A stretch of DNA of 64,000 nt, taken from positions 1-64,000 of the forward strand of contig WHTT01000031.1 of NCBI GenBank assembly GCA_009377605.1, read 5' to 3'. Shown here piece by piece: positions 53,557 through 61,312 of this stretch. How positions within the stretch are numbered: the first letter of the stretch is position 1; each line of letters begins with the position of its first letter. Origin of the DNA: Luteitalea sp. GTDB taxonomy: Bacteria; Acidobacteriota; Vicinamibacteria; Vicinamibacterales; Vicinamibacteraceae. The notes beneath the pieces are model-generated. The model made no database searches, was not told the DNA's origin, and saw only the letters and a list, made by a program, of their open reading frames with translations. A program made the position numbers and the translations under genes.

Positions 53557-53928
53557 ATGTTCGAGAACACCAAGGCATTCAGTGGCTTCGCCGTCGACGA
53601 CCTCCAGAAAGCGCGGGACTTCTATGCGAAGACACTCGGTCTGCGTGTGTCCGAGGAGCATGGCCTGCTCACGCTGCACATCGCTGGCAGCCGGGACACG
53701 CTGGTCTACCCCAAGCCGGACTTCACACCGGCGACCTACACCATCCTGAACTTCCCCGTTGACGACGTCGACAGGGCGGTTGACGAGCTGGCCGCGCGGG
53801 GCGTGCGCTTCGAGAGGTACGATGGGTTCGACCAGGACGCGAAGGGCATTGCGCGCCGTGGGACGCCGTACATCGCCTGGTTCAAGGATCCCTCTGGCAA
53901 CATCCTGTCTGTGCTCCAGGTGAAATAG
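53557..53928 (+). CDS. VOC-family (glyoxalase-like) protein
   Basis: 123 aa with two beta-alpha-beta-beta-beta modules typical of VOC proteins: [20 protein letters not shown], then the [20 protein letters not shown] module and the closing [18 protein letters not shown]. The His of the first metal position is not obvious, so it could be a non-metal member. GGAGG lies 7 nt before ATG 53557. It is followed by a lipoprotein gene after 6 bp. Confidence 0.92.
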   Translation: MFENTKAFSGFAVDDLQKARDFYAKTLGLRVSEEHGLLTLHIAGSRDTLVYPKPDFTPATYTILNFPVDDVDRAVDELAARGVRFERYDGFDQDAKGIARRGTPYIAWFKDPSGNILSVLQVK

Positions 53929-53934
53929 AGACGT

Positions 53935-54348
53935 ATGCGCAAGAAGGTAGCGATCGTCGCTTGCTTACTCCTGTCTGCGTGCAGCGACCGGACGTCGGAC
54001 ACCCCGCCACCACAGGCAGAGGTCGCTTTTGAACAGGAGCAACCGCCGTTCGTGGGAAAGGTCTGGATGTCGACGGACGCGGCAGCGGCGCCGGGAGCGC
54101 TTCGCATCTTTCTTCCCAACGGTACTCTCCTGATGGATTCGTGCTGGGAGACCTATCGCCTCGCCGAGTGGCGGTCAGTCGATGAGCGCCGAATCGAATG
54201 GCAGGAAGATACGGCGGCGATCCAAGCCGAGGTCGCTGAGATCACCGACAAACGGTTGGTATTGCGACTGCAGCTGGTCGGAGAAACCAAGGAGGAAACC
54301 TATAGCGCGGCACGGGTCCCGTTTGTCTGTCCAGACATGCCGCGATGA
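53935..54348 (+). CDS. Small lipoprotein of unknown function
   Basis: 137 aa. The signal peptide ends in lipobox LLSAC (MRKKVAIVACLLLSAC), so it is lipid-anchored. The mature domain (GKVWMSTDAAAAPGALRIFL, a CWETYRLAEWRSVDERRIEW strand pair, EETYSAARVPFVCPDMPR) has two cysteines and looks like a compact beta domain conserved in Acidobacterial lipoproteins; no function is known. Co-directional with the VOC gene. Confidence 0.8.
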   Translation: MRKKVAIVACLLLSACSDRTSDTPPPQAEVAFEQEQPPFVGKVWMSTDAAAAPGALRIFLPNGTLLMDSCWETYRLAEWRSVDERRIEWQEDTAAIQAEVAEITDKRLVLRLQLVGETKEETYSAARVPFVCPDMPR

Positions 54349-54523
54349 CCGAGGCCTCCCGACGAGATGGCTCACGACCAACGGCATCGAGGGTTACCTG
54401 GAAATCGCTGGCGGGTACGATTGCCAGAATGTGGGATCAGCCGCGATCCATGCAAGGGGCTGGCGGTTCGGGGAAACCGTTCGCTGTGAGCGCTCAACAA
54501 AGGCTTGGTCAATGGTAACGCAT

Positions 54524-54640
54524 ATGGCACCATCGGTGATCCTCGTCGGTGGTGGCACGAAGAAGCAGCAGGCCCGGGATATTGCAGCAGCGCAGAAGCG
54601 ATAGCAAGACTACAAACGGCGTAAGACCAGGGAGCGATGA
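54524..54640 (+). pseudogene. HigB/RelE-like toxin remnant with amber stop
   Basis: The frame encodes VILVGGGTKKQQARDIAAAQ, KR, TAG, QDYKRRKTRER, TGA. This is the C-terminal signature of the addiction-module killer family (normally GGxKxxQxxDIxxAxxxWxDYKRR), with the conserved Trp replaced by amber codon 54602-54604. Sequence upstream of ~54520 no longer resembles the toxin N-terminus. The original TGA (54638-54640) still overlaps the antitoxin ATG as ATGA, confirming the ancestral operon. Inactive toxin. Confidence 0.8.
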
Positions 54641-54972
54641 CGATGCCTCTCACACGAGCCTTTAAAGACACCGTCCAAGCACGGATGCAACGGGATCCAG
54701 CCTACCGGCGCGAGCTGCTCCGCGAAGGTATTGAGTGCCTCGTCACGGGGGATCTCGAGACCGGGAAGACGATCCTACGCGACTACATCAACGCCACGGT
54801 TGGCTTCGAGGACCTGAGTGCGACGCTGCACAAGTCGCCGAAGAGCCTGATGCGGATGCTGGGCCCGCAGGGAAATCCTCGAGCACGGAATCTGTTTGAC
54901 GTAATCGTCTGTTTGCAACGCGTCGAACGCGTGCACCTCGGCATCACCACGCGTCCGCGCTCGGCAGCGTGA
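54637..54972 (+). CDS. Addiction-module antitoxin (HigA-like), orphaned
   Basis: 111 aa with the features of the transcriptional-regulator antidotes paired with RelE/HigB-like toxins: PLTRAFKDTVQARMQRDPAY, then GDLETGKTILRDYINATVGF and an HTH-like LHKSPKSLMRMLGPQGNP. It appears intact and keeps the ATGA overlap with a toxin gene destroyed by a nonsense codon and an N-terminal loss. It may still repress its promoter or neutralise a related toxin elsewhere. Confidence 0.85.
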   Translation: MTMPLTRAFKDTVQARMQRDPAYRRELLREGIECLVTGDLETGKTILRDYINATVGFEDLSATLHKSPKSLMRMLGPQGNPRARNLFDVIVCLQRVERVHLGITTRPRSAA

Positions 54973-55188
54973 GCGGCACTGACGCCGACTTGCAACCCAG
55001 TGCGACCGTCCCGCCACAACGCTCCTTGAGCGTCTCGGCAGCCGGCTCGAGACGCTGATCCGCATCGCCGAGCATCGGATCCGAAGCGGCAGCCCTGGCC
55101 CGGGTGCACGCGTCGCTTGTCATTGGAGTCTGGCTTGTCTCCCGCTCGTGCACGACCGATCAACGCAAGGCGCACGAGACGTCCACCA

Positions 55189-55572
55189 TCAGGGGTGGCG
55201 GGTCCCCACAGATCCGGCGACCACCATGGGTAACGGGAGCAAGTCGCGGCGGACGGCATCGAGCACGAATCCCAGCGACTCGAGCGTGACAGCTCCGAGA
55301 AGCGTTGCGTCGTCGGACTCAGCGAAGATGACCGGCGCTGCGCCGCGCTGTCCCTTGTAGAAGAACAGCGCGTCCCCGCGATCCCGCTCGATACCTGAAC
55401 CGTCGGCGAGCCGAAAGCGCTGTCGACCGTGAGCGACGATGCCGAGTCGATCGAGCACCGCGCGCGGCACGAACGAATACACAGCCCCTGAATCGACCAG
55501 AAACTCGACGGATTCACGTGTCGCTGGATCGGCAGGGTTGGCCACGTCAAGGGCTAGCACGGTGAGACCCAT
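55189..55572 (-). CDS. Retropepsin-like aspartic protease family protein
   Basis: 127 aa single-lobe clan AA protein: EFLVDSGAVYSFVPRAVLDR contains the catalytic D-S-G (DTG equivalent), followed by the LADGSGIERDRGDALFF strand pair and the LLGAVTLESLGFVLDAV helix typical of retroviral-type aspartyl proteases in bacteria, which work as dimers. No signal peptide. It stands alone among toxin-antitoxin and mobile-element debris; such genes are frequently mobile. Confidence 0.8.
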   Translation of the reverse strand: MGLTVLALDVANPADPATRESVEFLVDSGAVYSFVPRAVLDRLGIVAHGRQRFRLADGSGIERDRGDALFFYKGQRGAAPVIFAESDDATLLGAVTLESLGFVLDAVRRDLLPLPMVVAGSVGTRHP

Positions 55573-56013
55573 AGTCCTCGATCAGCATAGCAGTCTGGGG
55601 ATTATGTCGACGAAAAATCCTTGACGCTGGACCGGCTGGCGACTCGTGATGGCACATCGGCTCTGCGTCCTCGGGTTGCCGGCCGCGTTCCGCTCCCTAC
55701 GGTCCTGATAGCCGGCACCACTCATCTGACGAGCCTGCATGGATCCATGAGCCTGGCGGCTGATTCTCTTCATGCTTCACTTATCGGCGTAAGTGATTGA
55801 TTCTAAAGTGCCTGGAGTGGCGCTGATGGTCGATCGCGTCCTCGCCCAGGATGGCGACGACGGGATACGTTTTCACGCTGCCGCCGAGCCGACCGAGGAG
55901 GAGATGTGTACGCGCTCGTGGCGCCGGCCTCGCGGTCCGCTACTACCTGGATCGGCATCCGCTGGAGGCCTGGCAGGAGTACGTCCGCCAGGAGATCGAG
56001 TGGAGCCGGCAGC
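55573..56013. other. Remnant-rich gap: transposase-like scrap and palindrome
   Basis: No intact gene. A palindrome TCACTTA / TAAGTGA (loop TCGGCG) lies at 55777-55796. From ~55800 to 55905 one plus frame reads GVALMVDRVLAQDGDDGIRF, HAAAEPTEEEM, resembling the C-terminal tail of an IS91-like transposase. A different frame then reads LAVRYYLDRHPLEAWQEYVR up to TGA 56027, which looks like the end of an antitoxin preceding the PIN gene. Frames change repeatedly, so these are decayed pieces. Confidence 0.5.
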
Positions 56014-56313
56014 ATGCCGGCCGGTGATCTGCCGCTCGCCGCGATCGCGGACGCTGGTCCCCTCATCCATCTCGACGAGCTCGACGTTCTCGACATTCTT
56101 GCGGGATTCACCGCCGTCTTGGTGCCCTCGATCGTAGCGGCCGAGACTTCGCGTCGCCGCCACGGATGGCGCGAGCGTGCGCCGGCGTGCCTCCACGCTG
56201 AGGACCCCGATCCCGCGGCTGTTCAGCGGCTGCTCGCCCGGTCATCCGGTGCCAAGCTCGATCCAGGCGAAGTCGCTGCCCTCGCACTCTGGGAGGATCA
56301 TCCCTTATTATTC
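56014..56313 (+). pseudogene. PIN-like toxin gene truncated at tRNA-Leu
   Basis: ATG 56014 overlaps the end of an antitoxin-like frame by 14 bp. The product reads ADAGPLIHLDELDVLDILAG, then the VLVPSIVAAETSRRR segment and LDPGEVAALALWEDHPLLF, matching DUF3368-type PIN proteins (Asp, Glu, and the GE helix). The last expected strand with the terminal Asp is missing: the frame runs directly into the antisense of tRNA-Leu starting at 56316, with no stop until 56646. The 3' end was probably replaced during integration at the tRNA. Confidence 0.7.
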
Positions 56314-56315
56314 AG

Positions 56316-56401
56316 TGCCGGGAGTGGGTCTCGAACCCACACGGGCCGTGAAGCCCAAGGGATTTTAAGTCCCCAGCGTCTGCCAATTCCGCCATCCCGG
56401 C
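56316..56401 (-). tRNA. tRNA-Leu (anticodon UAA)
   Basis: An 86-nt class II tRNA read on the minus strand. The acceptor GCCGGGA (56395-56401) pairs with TCCCGGC (56317-56323) and the discriminator is A. The anticodon loop CTTAAAA gives UAA; there is a long variable arm (GGGCTTCACGGCCC) and the T arm GTGGGTTCGAGACCCAC. CCA is not encoded. Its 3' end abuts the truncated PIN gene, consistent with use as an integration site. Confidence 0.95.
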
Positions 56402-56496
56402 CCTTCGCAGCGATCTCGGCCCCGCACAGGGTATTCTACGGTGGGAAACCCAGCCACGAGGCACGCGCCCCAGATCGGACTCTCCCTGTCCCCTGC

Positions 56497-56766
56497 TCAC
56501 TGACCGGGCGCGGCTTGCGGCCGTTCCAACGCTTTGAGCGCCTCGCTCAGCGCCTCGGCCTCCCGCTTCACCTCGTCGAGCTCGGCGGCGATCTCGTGCT
56601 CTTGCTGCTGAAGCGCCGCCTCCGGGCCAATGGTTGGACGGGGTGAGGTCTGCTGAGCGGCAACCGGAAAGCTCCACGCGACGCTCAAGAGTAGCGCCAG
56701 CAGTAGTGTCGCGCGCGCCGGCGGGACGACGTACACGACCGAGGCAATGGCTGGTGCGACCGTCAT
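56497..56766 (-). CDS. Small secreted coiled-coil protein
   Basis: 89 aa. A hydrophobic signal region (ARATLLLALLLSVAWSFPVA, cleaved near AAQ) precedes a Glu/Ala-rich amphipathic helix (EHEIAAELDEVKREAEALSE) of about 45 residues. AGGAGG lies 5 nt before ATG 56766, which supports translation. Function unknown; located between tRNA-Leu and the divergent PadR gene. Confidence 0.65.
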   Translation of the reverse strand: MTVAPAIASVVYVVPPARATLLLALLLSVAWSFPVAAQQTSPRPTIGPEAALQQQEHEIAAELDEVKREAEALSEALKALERPQAAPGQ

Positions 56767-56847
56767 CGTTCCTCCTCGCCAGGGCTCATCTTAGCGCGGG
56801 GCGGCGAGTCGCTGCCACTCGTGAGCACCCCCTCTAGACATTTGCTC

Positions 56848-56876
56848 TTGCTCGGTATTATATCAATCAGTATAAT
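56848..56876 (+). promoter_or_regulatory. Promoter and candidate PadR operator
   Basis: TTGCTC (56848-56853), 17 bp, TATAAT (56871-56876). The -10 box is half of a perfect inverted repeat ATTATA-N8-TATAAT (56857-56876), the dyad form expected for a PadR operator. The padR ATG lies only 9 bp past the -10, so the mRNA would be nearly leaderless, and a bound regulator would block polymerase directly. Confidence 0.6.
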
Positions 56877-56885
56877 TTCGCTTAC

Positions 56886-57257
56886 ATGCGCAGACGTCAC
56901 GATGGGCAGCAGTCGCACGTGCGGTTGAAGACCCGCCACTATTACATCCTGCTGTCGCTCGCCGAGGGCGATCGTCATGGTTTGGCCATCGCTCGCGAGG
57001 TTCGAGCGCTGAGCGATGATCGCGTCCGGCTGTGGCCGGCGACCCTCTACGGCTCGCTCGAGGAGCTGCGGGCGCGCGGCTGGATCGAGGAGCTGGACAA
57101 TCCGAGACACCGCCCGGCAGACGAGAGCGAGCGGAAGCGCATCTATCGCATCACAAAGCGCGGGCGCGCGCTGCTGGCAGCGGAGACGGAGCTGCTCGAG
57201 GGCTTGGTGCGCATGGCGCGCTCGCGTCTGAAGCCACGGCCAGGAGCCGCGTCATGA
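56886..57257 (+). CDS. PadR-family transcriptional regulator
   Basis: 123 aa winged-helix repressor: RHYYILLSLAEGDRHGLAIA (helix 1-2), LWPATLYGSLEELRARGWIE (recognition helix and wing entry), then the KRIYRITKRGRALLAAE wing and a C-terminal dimerisation helix. It overlaps the ADOP permease gene by 4 bp (ATGA), an arrangement that is a hallmark of Acidobacteria. It probably autoregulates through the dyad just upstream. The N-terminal ~11 residues are not conserved; GTG 56919 is an alternative start. Confidence 0.93.
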   Translation: MRRRHDGQQSHVRLKTRHYYILLSLAEGDRHGLAIAREVRALSDDRVRLWPATLYGSLEELRARGWIEELDNPRHRPADESERKRIYRITKRGRALLAAETELLEGLVRMARSRLKPRPGAAS

Positions 57258-59923
57258 GTGCACGTACCAACGTCGACCGTGCACGCCGCGCTTATCGGCG
57301 GCTCCTGCGATTGACGCCTCGTCTCCTCCGGCAGAGGCACAGCCCCGAGATGGAGGAGCTCTTCGCCGAGATGCTGGTCGAAGCGCGTGGGCGGGGGGGA
57401 CGCTCCGCAGCGCTCGCGGTGTGGCTATGCGCCGTCGTGGACGTCTTGCGCACGCGGACGCCCGGACCCTCCCGGGCCCACTCAACGCTCGTCCAACCTC
57501 GGATGAGCGGACGAGGGATGATGCTGAGCACGAACCTCCGCTACGCACTGCGATCGTTCACGCGTCAGAAGCTGTCGACGTCCCTGGTCATCGCCATGCT
57601 GTCGCTGGGCATCGGCGCCAACGTGGTCGTCTTCAGCCTGATCAACGGTTTGTTCCTCCGACCGTTCCCCTTCTCGGAGCCGGACAGACTCGTGTACGTG
57701 AACTCGAAGGCCCCGCGCTGGAACCTCGACGAGCACGTTGGAATCAACTACCCGGACTTTCACCAGTGGCGGCAGTCGGTCAAGCTCTTCGAAGGCATCG
57801 CGTTATCAAAGGGCGACAGCTTCAACATGGCAACCGGGACTCGTGCCGAGCGAATTACCGGAAGCCGCGTCACATGGGACTTCGCGGACGTGCTGCGGGT
57901 CCGACCAGTCATTGGCCGCCTCTTCACCCCTGACGAAGATCGCCCAAACGGCCCAGCCGTTGTGTTGATTGGCTACGCCTTATGGCAGGAGCGCTTCGAC
58001 GGCGCCCCCGGCGTTCTGGGCAAACGGCTCCGCCTCGACAGCGTCCCACACACGATTGTCGGTGTGCTTCCACCCGAGGGCGAGTGGCAAGAATCGCGGC
58101 TCTGGGTCCCACTTCAGGGCGACCCCAATCAGCAGGGACAGAGCTACTCCGGCGGCGGCATCGGGCGCCTCTCGCCTGGCGCCAGCATGGAAGCTGCCCA
58201 GCGGGATTTGCTCCGCGCGCACGAGCCTATCTGGGAGACCCGCGACCGCGAACGAATCGTATCGCCGTACATCAAGCCGCTGCGTGAAGAGCTCTCCGGG
58301 AGCTTCCGCACGATGGCCTCGACGCTCGGCGTGGCGGTAGCGTTGCTGCTGCTTGTCGCCTGCGCGAACGTCGCGAGCGTCATGCTGGCTCGCGCGCTCG
58401 CGAGACGCCGGGAAATGGGTCTCCGCCTGGCTGTCGGTGCCGGCCGCGCCCGGCTGCTCCAGCAGCTCTTCGTCGAGAATCTGGTGCTCGCCATCGTGGG
58501 TGGCGCGCTCGGCCTGGCCCTCGGCTTCTGGGCACTTCGTGGGCTGCTTGCCGCGGCGGGCGACCAAGTGCCGCGCTGGACGACCTTCGAGCTCGATTGG
58601 CGCATCGTCCTCTTCGCGGTTGCCCTTAGTGGCCTGACGACGCTGCTGTTCGGGTGTGCGCCTGCCCTGCATGCCATCCGTGGCAACTTGTGGGCCGCTA
58701 TGCGTGATGCCGGCGGAGGCTCGACGACTGCGCCCGGTGGCCGTCGCACACTCTCGTGGCTCGTCGGTGCCGAGTTCGCCCTGGCCTCCGTGTTGATCAT
58801 CTGCGGCGGGCTGCTCCTCCGCGCGTACGCACAGGTCCGGAATGTCGACCCGGGGTTTCGGACGGAACGGATCCTCACGTTTGGGCTCGATCTGCCCGAG
58901 GCCTCGTATCCCGATGATGCCAAGCGTCTTGCGTTCTGGGAGCGTCTCAGCAGTCGTCTGGAACGTCTGCCCGGAGTTCAGATGGCAGGTCTCGTCACCT
59001 GCGCGCCGCTGGGCTGTCACTGGGGCGTCCTACTGGACGCAGAGGGCCAGCCGCCACGCCGGCCGGGCGAGCAGAACCCGGTCGTGCTGATCCGACTCGC
59101 CAGCGCCAGCTATTTCCAGGCGATGGGCATCCGGCTCAAATCAGGACGGTTCTTCGACGAGCGCGACGCACGCGACGGGAGGCCGCGCGGGGTGGTCGTG
59201 AACGAAACGCTCGCAAAGACATTCTTTCCCAACGTCTCCGATCCCGTGGGACGCCGATTGCGAAGCGGAGACGAGGAAGATCCGTGGCTCACCGTGGTCG
59301 GCGTCGCACATGACGTCAAGCACTACGGTCTCGAGGAACCGATGCGCCCCGGTCTCTACGCTCCCCTGCCGATGAACCCAGCCACCAATCTCACGGTTGT
59401 GCTTCGAACGGCGGGTAACCCCACGTCGATCGCCGAGAGTGCGCGCAGGGCCGTGAGAGAGCTGGACACCGATCTCGCGCCCTTTCAGGTACGAACGATG
59501 GAGGAAGCGCTCAACCAATCGCTGGTTGAACGACAGTCGTACTCGGTTCTCTTGGTTGCCTTCGCGACGTTAGCACTCCTGCTCGCCCTCGGCGGGATCT
59601 ACGGCGTCGCGTCGTACTTCGTCACGCAGCGCACGCGTGAGATCGGCATTCGGCTGGCACTTGGCGCACGCGCGCGCGACATCACTCGGACGCTTCTCGG
59701 CAGCAGCCTGGGGCCGGTCGTCGTGGGAACGGTTCTGGGCGTTGCCGCGGCAATCGGTTGTGCCCGGCTGCTCGCAGATCTGCTGTTCGGCGTCTCCCCC
59801 CACGATGCTGCGATCATGGCAGCGGGCGTTGCGCTGTTGATTCCAACTGCGCTCGCGGCGAACTGGCTCCCGGCGCGCCGCGCCGCCCGCATCGATCCGA
59901 AGGAGTTGCTCCGAATCGAGTAG
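57254..59923 (+). CDS. ADOP-type ABC permease (MacB/FtsX duplicated orphan permease)
   Basis: 889 aa. Residues ~1-75 form the soluble N-terminal domain unique to ADOP proteins (RLLRLTPRLLRQRHSPEMEE). Next is a MacB periplasmic core flanked by TM1 (LVIAMLSLGIGANVVVFSLI) and an FtsX triple-TM (ALLLLVACANVASVMLARAL, then the RREMGLRLAVGAGRARLLQQ loop), and the whole unit is repeated to the end (QRTREIGIRLALGARARDIT; RIDPKELLRIE). No ATPase is adjacent, as usual for these orphan permeases. ATG 57254 is chosen by the padR overlap and the conserved N-domain. Confidence 0.93.
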   Translation: MSARTNVDRARRAYRRLLRLTPRLLRQRHSPEMEELFAEMLVEARGRGGRSAALAVWLCAVVDVLRTRTPGPSRAHSTLVQPRMSGRGMMLSTNLRYALRSFTRQKLSTSLVIAMLSLGIGANVVVFSLINGLFLRPFPFSEPDRLVYVNSKAPRWNLDEHVGINYPDFHQWRQSVKLFEGIALSKGDSFNMATGTRAERITGSRVTWDFADVLRVRPVIGRLFTPDEDRPNGPAVVLIGYALWQERFDGAPGVLGKRLRLDSVPHTIVGVLPPEGEWQESRLWVPLQGDPNQQGQSYSGGGIGRLSPGASMEAAQRDLLRAHEPIWETRDRERIVSPYIKPLREELSGSFRTMASTLGVAVALLLLVACANVASVMLARALARRREMGLRLAVGAGRARLLQQLFVENLVLAIVGGALGLALGFWALRGLLAAAGDQVPRWTTFELDWRIVLFAVALSGLTTLLFGCAPALHAIRGNLWAAMRDAGGGSTTAPGGRRTLSWLVGAEFALASVLIICGGLLLRAYAQVRNVDPGFRTERILTFGLDLPEASYPDDAKRLAFWERLSSRLERLPGVQMAGLVTCAPLGCHWGVLLDAEGQPPRRPGEQNPVVLIRLASASYFQAMGIRLKSGRFFDERDARDGRPRGVVVNETLAKTFFPNVSDPVGRRLRSGDEEDPWLTVVGVAHDVKHYGLEEPMRPGLYAPLPMNPATNLTVVLRTAGNPTSIAESARRAVRELDTDLAPFQVRTMEEALNQSLVERQSYSVLLVAFATLALLLALGGIYGVASYFVTQRTREIGIRLALGARARDITRTLLGSSLGPVVVGTVLGVAAAIGCARLLADLLFGVSPHDAAIMAAGVALLIPTALAANWLPARRAARIDPKELLRIE

Positions 59924-59978
59924 AGGCACACGCCGTCAGGTTGCGCATCTTGGGTGAGGGAGCCATAGCGCGTGCGAA

Positions 59979-60332
59979 TCAGTGCACGGTGGGAGATGGC
60001 TGATCGCGCGACATCGCACGGGTGAGCAGACGCTCGAGCTCGGCCTGTGCGATCTCGAACGGCCCGGCTACGACAGCTGCACTGTGCGTCTCGATCGCGA
60101 TCAGCATGCCACCATCGTGCGGCGTCACGACCCAGTTGAAACCGCGCAGCGTAATCGGCGGCTCCTCGACGCGATCTGGATTCTGCGCGCGGTCGATGGC
60201 CAGCAGCATCGTGCGGACCATCGCGGCCGCATCCGCCTCGGTCCACGCTTCCGGTTGGGTACCGGCGAGCGTCGCGGTTTCAGCCAACGCGGTCGTCTCG
60301 CCGCGCAGAAGCACTTCAATGGTGTATGTCAT
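59979..60332 (-). CDS. Hypothetical protein (117 aa)
   Basis: Soluble, no signal peptide. MTYTIEVLLRGETTALAETA, then the EADAAAMVRTMLLAIDRAQN helix, RGFNWVVTPHDGGMLIAIET and a C-terminal helix suggest a small alpha/beta domain able to bind a ligand or partner. I do not recognise a family. ATG 60332; convergent with the ADOP gene across ~55 bp. Confidence 0.6.
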   Translation of the reverse strand: MTYTIEVLLRGETTALAETATLAGTQPEAWTEADAAAMVRTMLLAIDRAQNPDRVEEPPITLRGFNWVVTPHDGGMLIAIETHSAAVVAGPFEIAQAELERLLTRAMSRDQPSPTVH

Positions 60333-60356
60333 AGTCTCAATTGGTGTCCCACATGA

Positions 60357-60395
60357 GCCGAGGGACGCCCGTCGGTTCGGCGGGCGTCCCTCGGC
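60357..60395. terminator. Strong 15-bp hairpin
   Basis: Perfect stem GCCGAGGGACGCCCG (60357-60371) / CGGGCGTCCCTCGGC (60381-60395) with a 9-nt loop, between two minus-strand genes. It is downstream of the Cys-rich peptide gene (stop 60429), so it is positioned as a terminator, but no U-tract follows. The arms share GGGACGCC with the REP-like family. Confidence 0.55.
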
Positions 60396-60428
60396 GAAGG
60401 GTCCACCTCGAATCGATCGAAACTCAGG

Positions 60429-60617
60429 TTATCGCTCGACCGGCGCGCAGTCGATCGGGCAGGTTTGGGCGTTCTCGCACGAGGGCGCGCAGAAGCCGTC
60501 GCCGCAGCGCTGGCAGAACGCCGTGGATCCGGTCTGCATCGCAGACGAGAGCGCCAGAAACGCGCCAAGAACCCCCGCGATCGTGATTGAACCCACGGTC
60601 CAGGTTCGCGTCGTCAT
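60429..60617 (-). CDS. Small secreted cysteine-rich peptide (62 aa)
   Basis: A signal peptide (TWTVGSITIAGVLGAFLALS) precedes a ~30-residue mature region with six cysteines, FCQRCGDGFCAPSCENAQTC and CPIDC, the GDGxCxxxExxxxCPxDC pattern seen in small disulfide/metal-binding repeats. AAGGAGG is followed by ATGACGATG; the second ATG (60617) has the ideal 6-nt spacing and is preferred over 60623. It lies upstream of nothing obvious but beside a metal-efflux locus. Confidence 0.65.
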   Translation of the reverse strand: MTTRTWTVGSITIAGVLGAFLALSSAMQTGSTAFCQRCGDGFCAPSCENAQTCPIDCAPVER

Positions 60618-60809
60618 CGTCATCCTCCTTGGCCGTTGCACTCCGCTGTTAAGCATAGCGCACTCCTCGACGACGGCCCCACAACGCAATCGCGACCAGC
60701 AAGATCGCGAGAGATACGGCACCGGATTCTAGCTAGTGTCCTGTCCGGCAATCTCAATCATGGACGACCCCTGTGCGCAGCAACGGACGTCGCGGCTGTA
60801 TTCGGCCGG
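60618..60809. other. Intergenic region, no gene seen
   Basis: 192 bp between the Cys-rich peptide gene and the end of the DUF3347 gene. It presumably carries the promoter of the peptide gene; no convincing boxes, ORFs or repeats were found. Confidence 0.4.
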
Positions 60810-61256
60810 CTACTTCGCTGCCTTCATCGGTGTCCCGCACGTGGCCATGGACTTCCCGTAATACGGGTTCTCCACCTTCTCGCCCTGCTGCACCCACGGC
60901 TTCTTCTTCATCTCACACATGAAGCCTTTCACTCCTGGAAGATCGGCCTCCATGAACTTTGGGACAAGCGCCTCCGAGAGGGTGCCGAACTGGAGGCGCG
61001 CTGCCTCGATATCCTTTGCGCTCGCGAGCTGCTCGCCCGCCTTTCGAGCCGCAGGACCGGCGAGCTCCTCTGCCAAGGGCGTCAAGGCCTTCGCGTGAGT
61101 ATCGACTTCTTTCAGCGTGTCGCCGGCCAGGGCGGTCCGCACCGCCTCGTAGTGCTCGAATGCCTGCGCGGCCGTAGTGCCCTCTTGCGCGGCCGGCAAC
61201 GACATCGCCGAGAGCACGAACGCCGCCACAATGGTCGTGAATCGAAAACTCGTCAT
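60810..61256 (-). CDS. DUF3347-like periplasmic protein of metal-efflux locus
   Basis: 148 aa with a signal peptide (VAAFVLSAMSLPAAQ). A helical domain (AAQAFEHYEAVRTALAGDTL, then the EELAGPAARKAGEQLASAKD helix) ends in the Cys/Met-containing motif FMCEMKKKPWVQ, NPYYGKSMATCGT, as in DUF3347 domains attached to copper/silver efflux adaptors, where Met/Cys residues bind Cu(I). AAGGAGGAAAAG precedes the ATG. Third gene on the minus strand after the CusA-like pump and the Cys lipoprotein. Confidence 0.82.
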   Translation of the reverse strand: MTSFRFTTIVAAFVLSAMSLPAAQEGTTAAQAFEHYEAVRTALAGDTLKEVDTHAKALTPLAEELAGPAARKAGEQLASAKDIEAARLQFGTLSEALVPKFMEADLPGVKGFMCEMKKKPWVQQGEKVENPYYGKSMATCGTPMKAAK

Positions 61257-61312
61257 CTTTTCCTCCTTGTGCTCATGAAATCAGCTATCGGCCAGTCACG
61301 TCACGTCCAGCC

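Noticed and set aside
57032-57253. 74-codon extension upstream of the ADOP permease
   Set aside because: It overlaps the PadR gene out of frame; the conserved ADOP N-domain begins at ATG 57254, which overlaps the padR stop.
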